Shown here: positions 51,530 through 59,818 of the stretch, piece by piece
How positions within the stretch are numbered: the first letter of the stretch is position 1
Layout of the letters: each line of letters starts with the position of its first letter
NCBI GenBank assembly: GCA_024274705.1
Contig: JAJSAL010000151.1
Coordinates: 19,857-83,856, forward strand
DNA: 64,000 bases
Reading direction: 5' to 3'
Source of the DNA: Spirochaetota bacterium
GTDB lineage: Bacteria; Spirochaetota; Spirochaetia; SPDA01; JAJSAL01
Translations under genes and position numbers: made by a program
Notes under the pieces: generated by a model
Told to the model about the DNA's origin: nothing
Database searches by the model: none
What the model saw: the letters and a program-made list of their open reading frames with translations, nothing else

Positions 51530-53017
51530 TTATATCGTTGCTGCGTGAAGCAATTTTTCCTGGCTCGCTTCAGCTTTGCCGTATTCTCCGGTTACCCTGC
51601 CCTCGGAAATCACGATGATGTGGTCAGACATTGACAGCATCTCCGGCATCTCCGAAGATATCATAACAATCCCCGCCCCGGTTTCGCACAGTTTTTCCAT
51701 AAGCATATAGATCTCTGCCTTAGCCCCTACATCGATACCCCGGGTGGGTTCGTTCATGATGAATATTTTCGACCCTGTTTCCAGCAGTTTCGAAAGGACG
51801 ATCTTCTGCTGATTTCCACCGGAAAGGGTGTTCACCTCTACATCTATGGAAGGGGCTTTAATATTGATGTCCTTTATCCACTTTTCAACTTTTTCCTTCT
51901 CAACGGTCCTGTCCATAAGAAATCCACTGCCGATATTGTCGATATTCGCCATGGTTATATTGGATTTAACATCCAGGGCCAGGGCAAGACCCTCCATTTT
52001 CCTGTCGATAGGGAGAAACCCGATCCGGGATTTAACCGCCTCCTTAGGAGAGGTAATGTTCCTTTTCTTTCCTTCTATGATAATCTCCCCGCTGTCAATC
52101 CCGTCCAACCCGTAGATGGCCCGGGCGACATTGAGCCTGCCCGATCCTAACAGGCCGAAAAGACCAACGATTTGTCCGCTTTTCAGTGAAAAACTGATGT
52201 CTTCCACGATTCCGTTGATAGTGAGGTTTTTCACCTCCATCAGCACGCTGCCTAAGGGATTTTCCTTCCTCGCATAAAAAGAATCGAGCTCCCGGCCTAC
52301 CATCATGGAGATGAGGTCACCCTTGCTTGTCTCTTTTGTAATAACCGTGTTTACTTTTTTACCGTCCCTGAGAACTGTTACACGGTCTGTAATTTCAAAT
52401 ACTTCATCGAGGCGGTGGGAAATATAGATAATGCCGACTCCCTGTTTTTTCAGTCCCCGGATGATTTCAAACAGTGATTTCGTGTCATCCTGGCCCAGGG
52501 CCGCTGTCGGTTCGTCCATGACAAGAATTTTCGCCTTCTTATTGATCGCTTTGGCAATCTCGACAATCTGTTTTTCATGGATAGAGAGGTCACCGATATT
52601 TTTTTTCGGATTGATATCGGTATTCATCTTTTTCAAGACTTCCCCGGAACGGTTATTCATGGTTTTCCAGTCCACCAGGGGTAATCCTTTTTTAACCGGT
52701 ACCATTCCCACGAAGATGTTTTCCGCAACGGTAAGCGTATCCAGAGTAACGAGTTCCTGGTAGATGACCCGGATACCCAACCCCTGGGAATCCGCAGGAG
52801 ACTTGAAAGACACTACATTTTCCTCTATCAATATCTCACCGGAATCCATGACATGGTCCCCGGACAGGATCTTGATAAGGGTGGATTTACCCGCTCCGTT
52901 TTCACCCACAAGCCCGAGGACTTCCCCTTCGTGAAGATCGATACTCACGTCTTTTAGCGCCTGTACGCCGGGAAAATGTTTCGAGATACCTGTCATCTCC
53001 AGCAGCTTTTTTGTCAT
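51530..53017 (-). CDS. L-rhamnose ABC importer ATPase, two-domain (RhaT-like)
   Basis: 495 residues with two fused nucleotide-binding domains. The first has GENGAGKST, LSIHEKQIVEIAKAI as signature and ILVMDEPTAAL. The second has GLLGSGRLN as a degenerate Walker A and LSGGNQQKIVLSKLL with IFIMNEPTRGIDVG. Asn in place of the first Asp of Walker B and a broken Walker A in domain two are usual for RbsA/MglA-type proteins. It is encoded three bases after the mutarotase gene. Confidence 0.9.
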   Translation of the reverse strand: MTKKLLEMTGISKHFPGVQALKDVSIDLHEGEVLGLVGENGAGKSTLIKILSGDHVMDSGEILIEENVVSFKSPADSQGLGIRVIYQELVTLDTLTVAENIFVGMVPVKKGLPLVDWKTMNNRSGEVLKKMNTDINPKKNIGDLSIHEKQIVEIAKAINKKAKILVMDEPTAALGQDDTKSLFEIIRGLKKQGVGIIYISHRLDEVFEITDRVTVLRDGKKVNTVITKETSKGDLISMMVGRELDSFYARKENPLGSVLMEVKNLTINGIVEDISFSLKSGQIVGLFGLLGSGRLNVARAIYGLDGIDSGEIIIEGKKRNITSPKEAVKSRIGFLPIDRKMEGLALALDVKSNITMANIDNIGSGFLMDRTVEKEKVEKWIKDINIKAPSIDVEVNTLSGGNQQKIVLSKLLETGSKIFIMNEPTRGIDVGAKAEIYMLMEKLCETGAGIVMISSEMPEMLSMSDHIIVISEGRVTGEYGKAEASQEKLLHAATI

Positions 53018-53020
53018 AGA

Positions 53021-53335
53021 TTACTCCATGTAAAAGACTTCTTTCAGCGGTTTCACAACCGGGGAATTATCCGGATTCACATCCATGATATCCGCCATGT
53101 AATCCCACCATTTTCGTACGATCGGCAGATTGGGAAGTTCATCAGCGCTGTTGGTTTCACTCACTTTCTGTACTGCAAAAAGGGCGAGTGTTTCTTCATC
53201 CAGAAAGATCGAATAATCCGAAATACCTGCCTTGGAGATAGCTTTCTGAAGCTCCTCCCAAATCTCATCATGGCGCTTTTTATATTCCGCTTCAAAACCT
53301 TTTTTAAGCTTCATCTTGAAAGCATTCCGGATCAT
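53021..53335 (-). CDS. rhaM: L-rhamnose mutarotase
   Basis: 104 residues from ATG 53335 with GGAGAGA upstream, exactly the length of Escherichia coli RhaM. Signatures are MIRNAFKMKLKKGFEAEYKKRH, the catalytic His in KKRHDEIW, SDYSIFLDEETLALFA, KWWDYMADIMDVNPDNSP and the C-terminal LKEVFYME. It interconverts alpha and beta L-rhamnose in the cytoplasm after uptake. Its position inside the importer operon is the best evidence that the transporter carries L-rhamnose. The track ORF with 15 extra residues is rejected. Confidence 0.93.
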   Translation of the reverse strand: MIRNAFKMKLKKGFEAEYKKRHDEIWEELQKAISKAGISDYSIFLDEETLALFAVQKVSETNSADELPNLPIVRKWWDYMADIMDVNPDNSPVVKPLKEVFYME

Positions 53336-53432
53336 AACACTCTCTCCTTCATACAGATCAGTGCATTCGAATGATACCACATGCCTGCTGATATAAATAC
53401 GTTCTTTTTATATTATTATGATGTGAATGAAA

Positions 53433-53473
53433 AACCGGGTACCCCTTTTTACAAGGAGGACCCGGTATTTTTT
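53433..53473 (-). terminator. attenuating hairpin between rhamnose-binding protein and mutarotase genes
   Basis: On the minus strand ACCGGGT and ACCCGGT pair and are followed by TTTTT. It lies directly after the binding-protein stop and should reduce transcription of the downstream importer genes. Confidence 0.65.
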
Positions 53474-53475
53474 GT

Positions 53476-54597
53476 TTATTGGGGATAGTACTGGTCTATA
53501 TTGTCAATGGTGATAATTTCGTTTTCCACATATATCCAGGGCGGAACGGCTTTACCGTCCAGGATCGCACAGACTGCGGGAACGATGAATTCGCCGTACT
53601 TTTCAGGAAAGAACGCGATACCCGCATCGCTTAAGCCCTCCCGGATCTGGGACTGGCCGAGTTCATCGACACCAAGAGTGATAACAATGATATCATCTGC
53701 ATTCCATCGGCCTGCGCCCTGGAGGGATGCGATGATTCCGGCCATGGTCTGTTCGTTGATCGAGGTAACCGCGATCTTCTTCGCATCCGGATATGCCGCA
53801 AGGACATCATCCATTGCAGCTTTAGCCTGTTCCGACTGACCCATACCGCCGTCGGTCCGTACAATTTTATCTTCTGCTTCCGGGCCGAACTCTTCCACCA
53901 GAGCCGCTGCAAACCCTTCAGACCTGAGCATTACTACATCACCGCCTGCAGGCATCTGAAGAAGCACGACCAGGTCAACCTGGTCCCATCCGCCGAAATC
54001 TTCACGGATCAGTTTCGCCATGTATTTACCGCCCATCAGGGCTACACCCCAGTTGTTTACTCCCATGAAAGGTGCACCTGGTACCGGAACATCGATAGCC
54101 AGAAGAGGAATACCCGCAGCACTGAATTTTGCGGAGACGATACTGTTCACCTTGGCATCCGCCTGGAATTCGATAAAGAAGTCAGGCCGTTTGGCCAGCA
54201 TAATATCTGCATTTTTTAAACCGATAACAGCGTCATACTGGTTGTCCATGATTATCATGTCGTTCTCTGCAAACCCTGCGAGCTTTGCCTGTTTAATAAT
54301 GTCCTGCTCTACAGAGATACAGAAAGGAAGTGTTCCGAAAATGTTGGCGAACCCGAGCTTTTTTCCCTGACCGGGAGAACCTGGATACGCTTTCCCCGCT
54401 ATGGCTGCTTCCCTGTACATCTCATACGTATCGTACAGACCGGGTTCCGCTACCGTACCGGCTTTTGACTCTTCCACCATTTCCTTTTCTTCTGCTGCCG
54501 GAGCAGCTTCCTGGTCGCCTCCAGCAAACAGTACACCTGCGCTTAAGGCGAACAGGGATGCAATAAGCAGGATTCCGAACCATTTAAACCTTTTCAT
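53476..54597 (-). CDS. rhamnose-type ABC substrate-binding protein (RhaS-like)
   Basis: 373 residues. The signal MKRFKWFGILLIASLFALSAGVLFAGG is followed by an acidic linker (EAAPAAEEKEMVEESK). The mature type I binding fold includes KKLGFANIFGTLPFCISVEQD, GVNNWGVALMGGKYMAKLI and AVTSINEQTMAGIIASLQG. It captures L-rhamnose for the importer encoded downstream. GGAGGTTTGGT precedes the ATG. A strong promoter and an AraC-type box lie in the upstream gap. Confidence 0.86.
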   Translation of the reverse strand: MKRFKWFGILLIASLFALSAGVLFAGGDQEAAPAAEEKEMVEESKAGTVAEPGLYDTYEMYREAAIAGKAYPGSPGQGKKLGFANIFGTLPFCISVEQDIIKQAKLAGFAENDMIIMDNQYDAVIGLKNADIMLAKRPDFFIEFQADAKVNSIVSAKFSAAGIPLLAIDVPVPGAPFMGVNNWGVALMGGKYMAKLIREDFGGWDQVDLVVLLQMPAGGDVVMLRSEGFAAALVEEFGPEAEDKIVRTDGGMGQSEQAKAAMDDVLAAYPDAKKIAVTSINEQTMAGIIASLQGAGRWNADDIIVITLGVDELGQSQIREGLSDAGIAFFPEKYGEFIVPAVCAILDGKAVPPWIYVENEIITIDNIDQYYPQ

Positions 54598-54680
54598 ACC
54601 AAACCTCCGATTGAATATGTTTGTGATTATTGGTTTCTACAGCATACTCTGCAGGAAACCATGGGTCACCCAACTGTACC

Positions 54681-54709
54681 TATTATGATCGATATACCGG
54701 TATTGTCAA
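54681..54709 (-). promoter_or_regulatory. promoter of the rhamnose importer operon
   Basis: On the minus strand TTGACA (54709-54704), 17 bases, ATAATA (54686-54681). Confidence 0.62.
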
Positions 54710-54765
54710 ATATTAATAGTAAGCTTCTGCCGGATTATCTTTCTTACCACAGCCTCAACCTGTTG

Positions 54766-54801
54766 AAAATGCACAAAATGGTAAAATAGATACAGATTTT
54801 G
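54766..54801. promoter_or_regulatory. AraC-type box, copy B
   Basis: AAAATGCACAAAATGG then TAAAATAGATACAGATTTTG. It matches copy A at 2905 at 31 of 36 positions and lies between the importer operon and the AraC gene at 54909, so it could serve either. Confidence 0.6.
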
Positions 54802-54908
54802 TAAATCTTTATCCCGAACCTGCCGGGAACACAGAGACCTGTAACCCATAAAATCCCGGTTTTTGCATCTTTGCCATGCTGAGAGAGTGTGGTACACTCT
54901 GACCAGGT

Positions 54909-55814
54909 ATGGTTTCAAGTCTGGAATCGTTCTATTGTAAATATCTTACCGCCGGCAGATCAGATAAAAACTGGCAGATATACTGTACCAGCTCCGGTAT
55001 TGCCCGGACACCTCCCGGAGGCGAATATCCTCCCCACCCGGAAGCACATCCTGAAAGATACGGCGCCTTTACCTGGAAACAGGGCCGAACCCTGGATGAA
55101 TTCGCCCTCCTCTACATAACCCGGGGACGAGGGAAATTCAAATCCGGTGAAAAAGAGACCAGGATCGATTCAGGTACCATGTTTATGCTCTTTCCCGGGG
55201 TGAAACACTGGTACAGCCCCGATGATGACTCAGGCTGGGATGAGTACTGGGTGTGTTTTGACGGTGATTATCCTAGAATTCTCGTTGAAAAGGGGTTTTT
55301 CTCTCCCTCCCAGGCGGTGTTTCCCGTGGGTCACAACGATACGATCCTTCAGGACTATATCGATATCCTGGAACTGACGGAAAGGGGCACCGATGTATTC
55401 CAGCCGAAGCTGGGGGCCATTATCATCGATATCCTCGCCCTGCTCCTGGAAAAATCTCACGACCAGGAAACAGCTTCCGGAAGAGCGCAGATCGTTGATA
55501 AGGCTAAATTCCTGTTTGAAGAGCACCTCTTTCGTTCTATCGATATGAAGGATTTCGCCGCCGGTCTGGCTATAGAGTACGCCACCTTTCGCCGCATTTT
55601 CAAGGATCACACAGGACTGTCCCCCTATCAGTACTACCTGGGCCTTAAAATACAGAAAGCAAAAGAACTGCTGGAAGAAGGGGTATATTCAATCAAGGAG
55701 ATCGCCTACAAGCTCTCTTTTGAAAACCAGTACTATTTCTCCCGTATTTTCAAGAGTAAAACCGGTTACTCCCCTACGGGGTGGCAGGCGAAACGGCACA
55801 TATCCTTAAGTTAA
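54909..55814 (+). CDS. AraC-family regulator 1 of the rhamnose locus
   Basis: 301 residues. The N-terminal cupin-like sensor holds FALLYITRGRGKFKSG and TMFMLFPGVKHWYSPDDDSGWDEYWVCFDG. The C-terminal double helix-turn-helix has SIDMKDFAAGLAIEYATFRRIFKDHTGLSPYQYYLGLKIQKAKELL and IKEIAYKLSFENQYYFSRIFKSKTGYSP. It is a paralogue of the 58369 protein with the same length. It should activate the divergent rhamnose importer when sugar is bound. It overlaps the convergent URO-D gene by four bases. Confidence 0.9.
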   Translation: MVSSLESFYCKYLTAGRSDKNWQIYCTSSGIARTPPGGEYPPHPEAHPERYGAFTWKQGRTLDEFALLYITRGRGKFKSGEKETRIDSGTMFMLFPGVKHWYSPDDDSGWDEYWVCFDGDYPRILVEKGFFSPSQAVFPVGHNDTILQDYIDILELTERGTDVFQPKLGAIIIDILALLLEKSHDQETASGRAQIVDKAKFLFEEHLFRSIDMKDFAAGLAIEYATFRRIFKDHTGLSPYQYYLGLKIQKAKELLEEGVYSIKEIAYKLSFENQYYFSRIFKSKTGYSPTGWQAKRHISLS

Positions 55815-56941
55815 AACAACTTCGACATATTTATTTCAGTTCTTGTCACCCCTTCGATGTCATACACCCACCCGGGGATGTCCTCCATCAGGCTCCCGGC
55901 GGATCTGTAGAGAGCCACGGTGTTCCCGATGGGTGATTTCGCCTGGATCGCATGGGAAGGACCGAGGATGAGTCCCCCCTTGGGAAATAGATCCAACCGC
56001 CTCCGCACTTCCCGCTCCACGTCCTCAACTGTGCCGAAGGCGATCTCCTTCTGTACATCCATGCTTCCCTGGAATACGATCCGGTCTCCGAAGTTTTCTG
56101 CCAGGCCGGCAATGTCGTTTTCCCGGGTGGTAGGCTGGACCACATCGTACACATCGAGTCCCAATTGTATCATTCTGGGCAGAAACATCCACACGGTACC
56201 GCACATGTGCATCATGGTCCGGGCGCCCCGGGAATGAACCATATCGAAATACTTACCGTACTTAGGAGCAAAGTGTTTATCGAATATATCGAAACTGATC
56301 ATCTGGGAAATCTGATTTCCAAGATCATCCCCGACGTGCATGAAATCGATAAGACCCTCCGCCTCCTTAAGCATCCTTTCATGCTGGTGATAGTAGAAAT
56401 CAAACCTGGCCTGCATGATCGCGAGAAACACCTCGTTGTCGTCAATAAGGTCCATGAGTACCTGTTCCATACCCCGGGCACGGGAGATGCCGTTGATGAA
56501 ATCCAGATCTCCTGCCGTACCGGCACACACGGCGCACCCGGCCTCCCGTATATGCTTCGCCTGGGCTCTGATGGTGGAATAGTCGAACCATTCAGCCTTC
56601 GGAAAATGGGACCGGTCCAGGTCTTTCAGCTCCAGTACCCCTTTATAAGGCTGGTATACCGATTCCAGGTATTTACCCCCTTCGAATTCCTTGTAAATGT
56701 ACCGTTCCCCGAAGTATCCCTCCACACTCCCGTCGGGATACGTTTTCAGCTCAGGACCGATATATTCAGGTTCCACATACCGAAAATCATCTCCAAGGAC
56801 CACCAGCATCTGTTCATCGTTTTTCAGTCCGAAGTATTCTTTAATCTGCCGGTTCACTTCCGGAGTCCCCTCGTGTTTTACGGGTATCCTGTCGAACCCT
56901 TTCCGTTCACAGCAGCGTATTACCCGTTCCCTGGATGTCAT
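55811..56941 (-). CDS. URO-D family protein with the zinc-type HMCG motif
   Basis: 376 residues. It starts MTSRERVIRCCERKGFDRIPVKHEGT and has FMHVGDDLGNQISQMISFDIFDKHFAP and RTMMHMCGTVWMFLPRMIQLGLDVYD. HMCG keeps the His and Cys that bind zinc in MtaA/MtbA-type methyltransferases. It is the only copy in the window that does so. GPSHAIQAKSPIGN near the C-terminus is typical of this group. It follows the 56991 gene by 49 bases, so these two URO-D genes form an operon next to the rhamnose regulators. A methyl transfer role is possible; no corrinoid partner is seen. Confidence 0.78.
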   Translation of the reverse strand: MTSRERVIRCCERKGFDRIPVKHEGTPEVNRQIKEYFGLKNDEQMLVVLGDDFRYVEPEYIGPELKTYPDGSVEGYFGERYIYKEFEGGKYLESVYQPYKGVLELKDLDRSHFPKAEWFDYSTIRAQAKHIREAGCAVCAGTAGDLDFINGISRARGMEQVLMDLIDDNEVFLAIMQARFDFYYHQHERMLKEAEGLIDFMHVGDDLGNQISQMISFDIFDKHFAPKYGKYFDMVHSRGARTMMHMCGTVWMFLPRMIQLGLDVYDVVQPTTRENDIAGLAENFGDRIVFQGSMDVQKEIAFGTVEDVEREVRRRLDLFPKGGLILGPSHAIQAKSPIGNTVALYRSAGSLMEDIPGWVYDIEGVTRTEINMSKLF

Positions 56942-56990
56942 TATCGCCTCCCATATAGTACTGCCCCGGGCTGCGGCTTACTCCCAGCCG

Positions 56991-58265
56991 TTACATCCCG
57001 AAGATCGATTTCGTCATGTCCACCCACCTTTTCAAGCGGTTTATATCACCGTTTACCGTATACAGGTCCCGGAACAGCAGCTCCACGTTACAGTTTTTCG
57101 CGGCATCGTAGGTCTCCTGCATATCCTCCTTTACCAGGTCCCAGTCCGGATGATCTGCGCTTAAGAATGCCGGAGTGGGCTTCCGGGAGTACACATAATT
57201 CTTTCCCAGTTTTTCCGCCATACCTTTGAAGTCCGCCCAACCGGATATGGAAACAGACCGCAGATTGGGCATGCCTTCAGCTATCATCTCGAACCTGTCA
57301 TCCACGGCTTCACAGCAGCCGTAGTAGACCAGGCCGAACATACCGCTCAGCTCCGCCAGGTATGGAAGGATGAACTCCCTGTACATCTCCGGAGAGATAA
57401 TGGTTGATTCCTGGGACTCCGGCCAGCCCCACAGGTCTTTCAATGTGACCCCTTCTTCCTTGTCCGGACCGGGCAGCTCCGATACATACCCGTAGTCCCT
57501 GGGACCCGCCATCTGGTTGTCCGTGTTGGGAACCAGGAGCTGCTCCCGTTCCATGTAGGTAAAAAGCCGTTTCCTGTCTTCCACCATGTAACGCATCAGC
57601 TTGTGCATGGTCTCCGTCTCATCATAAAGCCAGTACAGGAGGTGATCGTTCCCGATAAACCGGAATATCTGCCAGGTAAGGCCGAAAAAGAACATCCCTG
57701 CCCATTCATCGTCCCCATGGTTCACCAGGAAAGGATCGAAGTTACCCACTTTCACAGGAAGAATATCTCCCATCATATCTTCCAGAAAATTTTTCCGCTT
57801 TCCCGTGGCCTCCCGGTTCACACGGATGTCCCGCTCTTTCAGTTTATTGACATCTTCAGGAGTCCTGACGGGAAAACTGAAAGAATAACCTAACGAGGTT
57901 TCCCCTGTGCTGGTGGTGGCGGGTTTGGTATCCACGTCCACGCCAAAACCGCCGATTTCGATATCCCAGGCAATCCGGTAATACGGCTCAACTACGATAT
58001 CGTCTCCCAGTTCTTCCGCCTGGCGTATGGTTCTCCGCATGTTCCGCTCCACCGCCCTAAGATAAGGATCTTCGCAGAGCATCATATCTTCGGTGATAAA
58101 TCCTTCAATCGGAGATGTTTCGATCATGATGACCGGCCTCTCGGCTTTAAGGTCGTGTACCGCGGTCCAGAGCCGTTTCCGCTCTTCCATTACGGGCAGG
58201 GACGCAAGCTCCATCCATTTTTTCGCACACTCCCGGATGATCTTCCTATCCTTATCGGATGCCAT
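56991..58265 (-). CDS. large URO-D family protein
   Basis: 424 residues from ATG 58265, with GGAGG seven bases upstream; the track start at 58376 runs through the divergent promoter. It begins MASDKDRKIIRECAKKWMELA. Distinctive segments are ERPVIMIETSP, FDPFLVNHGDDEWAGMFFFG, LWGWPESQESTIISPEMYREFILPYL and GLVYYGCCEAVDDR. The zinc-motif position reads YGCCE, with Cys but not His. It is divergent from the AraC gene at 58369. A weak AraC-type motif sits between them. Function unknown; consistent neighbourhood with rhamnose genes. Confidence 0.74.
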   Translation of the reverse strand: MASDKDRKIIRECAKKWMELASLPVMEERKRLWTAVHDLKAERPVIMIETSPIEGFITEDMMLCEDPYLRAVERNMRRTIRQAEELGDDIVVEPYYRIAWDIEIGGFGVDVDTKPATTSTGETSLGYSFSFPVRTPEDVNKLKERDIRVNREATGKRKNFLEDMMGDILPVKVGNFDPFLVNHGDDEWAGMFFFGLTWQIFRFIGNDHLLYWLYDETETMHKLMRYMVEDRKRLFTYMEREQLLVPNTDNQMAGPRDYGYVSELPGPDKEEGVTLKDLWGWPESQESTIISPEMYREFILPYLAELSGMFGLVYYGCCEAVDDRFEMIAEGMPNLRSVSISGWADFKGMAEKLGKNYVYSRKPTPAFLSADHPDWDLVKEDMQETYDAAKNCNVELLFRDLYTVNGDINRLKRWVDMTKSIFGM

Positions 58266-58333
58266 ATTATCCTCCAGATACCCTATTATAGAGAGAACTG
58301 TTCCCGGGCAACATCCCTTTTTTGGGGAATATG

Positions 58334-58360
58334 ATGCACTTTTTGTAATTATCGTATACT
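58334..58360. promoter_or_regulatory. degenerate AraC-type motif, copy C
   Basis: ATGCAC, five bases, GTAATTATCGTATAC resembles copies A and B (ATGCAC, six bases, GTAA, then ATACAG) with one gap. It lies between divergent URO-D and AraC genes; a TATAAT at 58290-58285 on the minus strand is the likely -10 for the URO-D gene. Confidence 0.35.
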
Positions 58361-58368
58361 CTTTCCCC

Positions 58369-59274
58369 ATGAACACCGGCAGGTCCTACTCACACAGCAG
58401 GTACCTCACGTACAGTGAGCGGGACAGGCGGTGGGAGATCTACGCCACCTGTGCCGGGGAATCTCACATCATGCCCGGATCTCCTCACCCTCTTGTACCG
58501 GGAGATCACCCCAAACAATACCTTAAGAACTGGGCTCAAAAAGGAAGGTCCCTCCACGAATTCCAGGTGCTCTATATAAGTTCCGGTAAGGGGGTGTTCA
58601 CTTCCCGGATAACCGGTGAAATTCCAATAAAAAAAGGAACCGTGTTTTTTCTCTACCCCGGGATATCTCACTGGTATGCTCCGGATAAGGAAACAGGGTG
58701 GCACGAATACTGGATAGGATTTACCGGCAGTTATCCGGAACGTCTCCTTACCGCAGGATTCCTCGATCCTGAAGACCCGGTATTTCATGTCGGCCTTCAT
58801 GCCACCCTTATAGAAGATTTCCAGGAAGCGCTGGAAACTGCAGACCGTCAGCTCCCGGGGTTCCAGGTCAGGCTTGGCGCCCTTGTTATGAACATTATAG
58901 CCCGGACGTTGAGTTACTCCTGGCAGAAGCACCAGGAGTCGGAAACTGAAATAATCATCGAAAAAGCACGGGCCATCCTGGAAGACAACATAAAACGTAA
59001 TATCGATATTCACGACGTATCTGCAGAATTAGGCATCGACTACTACAAGTTTCGCCACGTGTTCAAGGAATACACCGGTCTTTCACCGTACCAGTATTTC
59101 CTGCAGCTGAAGATCAACAAGGCGAAACTTCTCCTGGAGGACGACGGCAGGTCGATCAAGGAGATCGCTTTTGAACTCAACTTCGAAAACCCCTACTATT
59201 TTTCCAGGATGTTCAAGAAGAAGACCGACCTGTCCCCCCAGGCCTGGCGGGAAGGACGGAATTGTTCGAACTGA
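58369..59274 (+). CDS. AraC-family regulator 2 of the rhamnose locus
   Basis: 301 residues from ATG 58369; the track start at 58093 lies within the opposite gene. The sensor reads QVLYISSGKGVFTSRITGEIPIKKGTVFFLYPGISHWYAPDKETGWHEYWIGFTG and the DNA-binding part IDIHDVSAELGIDYYKFRHVFKEYTGLSPYQYFLQLKINKAKLLL then FENPYYFSRMFKKKTDLSP. It parallels the 54909 protein along its whole length. It probably controls the divergent URO-D operon. A -10-like TATACT lies eight bases before the start. Confidence 0.9.
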   Translation: MNTGRSYSHSRYLTYSERDRRWEIYATCAGESHIMPGSPHPLVPGDHPKQYLKNWAQKGRSLHEFQVLYISSGKGVFTSRITGEIPIKKGTVFFLYPGISHWYAPDKETGWHEYWIGFTGSYPERLLTAGFLDPEDPVFHVGLHATLIEDFQEALETADRQLPGFQVRLGALVMNIIARTLSYSWQKHQESETEIIIEKARAILEDNIKRNIDIHDVSAELGIDYYKFRHVFKEYTGLSPYQYFLQLKINKAKLLLEDDGRSIKEIAFELNFENPYYFSRMFKKKTDLSPQAWREGRNCSN

Positions 59275-59818
59275 ATTGAGCCCTGATAACGGTGTGAATG
59301 TGAAGCGATACAAATGGCGGATTTTTGCATTGCCAAAATCTTCTACATCCTCCCACTTGTCCTCATTACAGATAACCACACAAATTGTGCCGCCTGTTTT
59401 CATCGCGAGGATCGGTAATGTCCGAAAAATGATCTTTGATTGGTGATTGTAACATAATACCCGCCCTCCCGGGTATTTCTGAGAAGATTTTTTCATAAAA
59501 CCTTAATAAAACCTGGTGGTTCATTATGGCACGCTTTTACCTGAATGCGTTTGCCTCGGCAGCGGGCTGTACTTCGAAAAGCAGCAGTGTGGCATCAATG
59601 TGTCATGGTCCTGCATAAGTATTGCAAGGATGCTTGAAGAGGAATAATACTGAAGTATTAATGAAAAAGGTTAGAGAATTCAGAAAGTGTGATAAGAATA
59701 ATACTTATAAGAGTTGAAAAAAGGGGTAGTACTGGAAATCCCGTTTTACGCGGTAGCTTTTTATCAAAGTTAGTACGGGACAATGTAAACAAACCATTAA
59801 AAAAAGGATGTGTAAAAA
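59275..59818. other. gene-poor gap before the RHS gene
   Basis: About 540 bases. A hairpin at 59456 ends the AraC transcript. Minus-strand track ORF 59083-59496 has protein-like wording over 59290-59445 but overlaps the AraC gene and has no family match. The part from 59490 on is visibly more AT-rich than the operons before it. A 30-codon ORF at 59526 lacks a ribosome site. I see no RNA gene. Confidence 0.4.
59456..59480 (+). terminator. hairpin after AraC regulator 2
   Basis: AATACCCG and CGGGTATT form a perfect eight-base stem with a six-base loop, followed by TTCT only. A weak intrinsic terminator, usable from either side. Confidence 0.5.

Noticed and set aside
49462-53017. Ribose importer (rbsACB) naming
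   Set aside because: The family fits, but the L-rhamnose mutarotase gene inside the operon points to rhamnose, so ribose symbols were not used.
56165-57229. 354-residue plus-strand ORF
   Set aside because: Long only because it lies opposite two URO-D genes; its composition (Pro, His, Tyr, Phe runs) is typical of antisense frames.
59083-59496. 137-residue minus-strand ORF
   Set aside because: Half of it is antisense to the AraC gene; the rest looks protein-like but has no start, ribosome site or recognised motif.
59526-59618. 30-codon ORF in the gap before the RHS gene
   Set aside because: No ribosome site, no promoter and no recognisable sequence feature.
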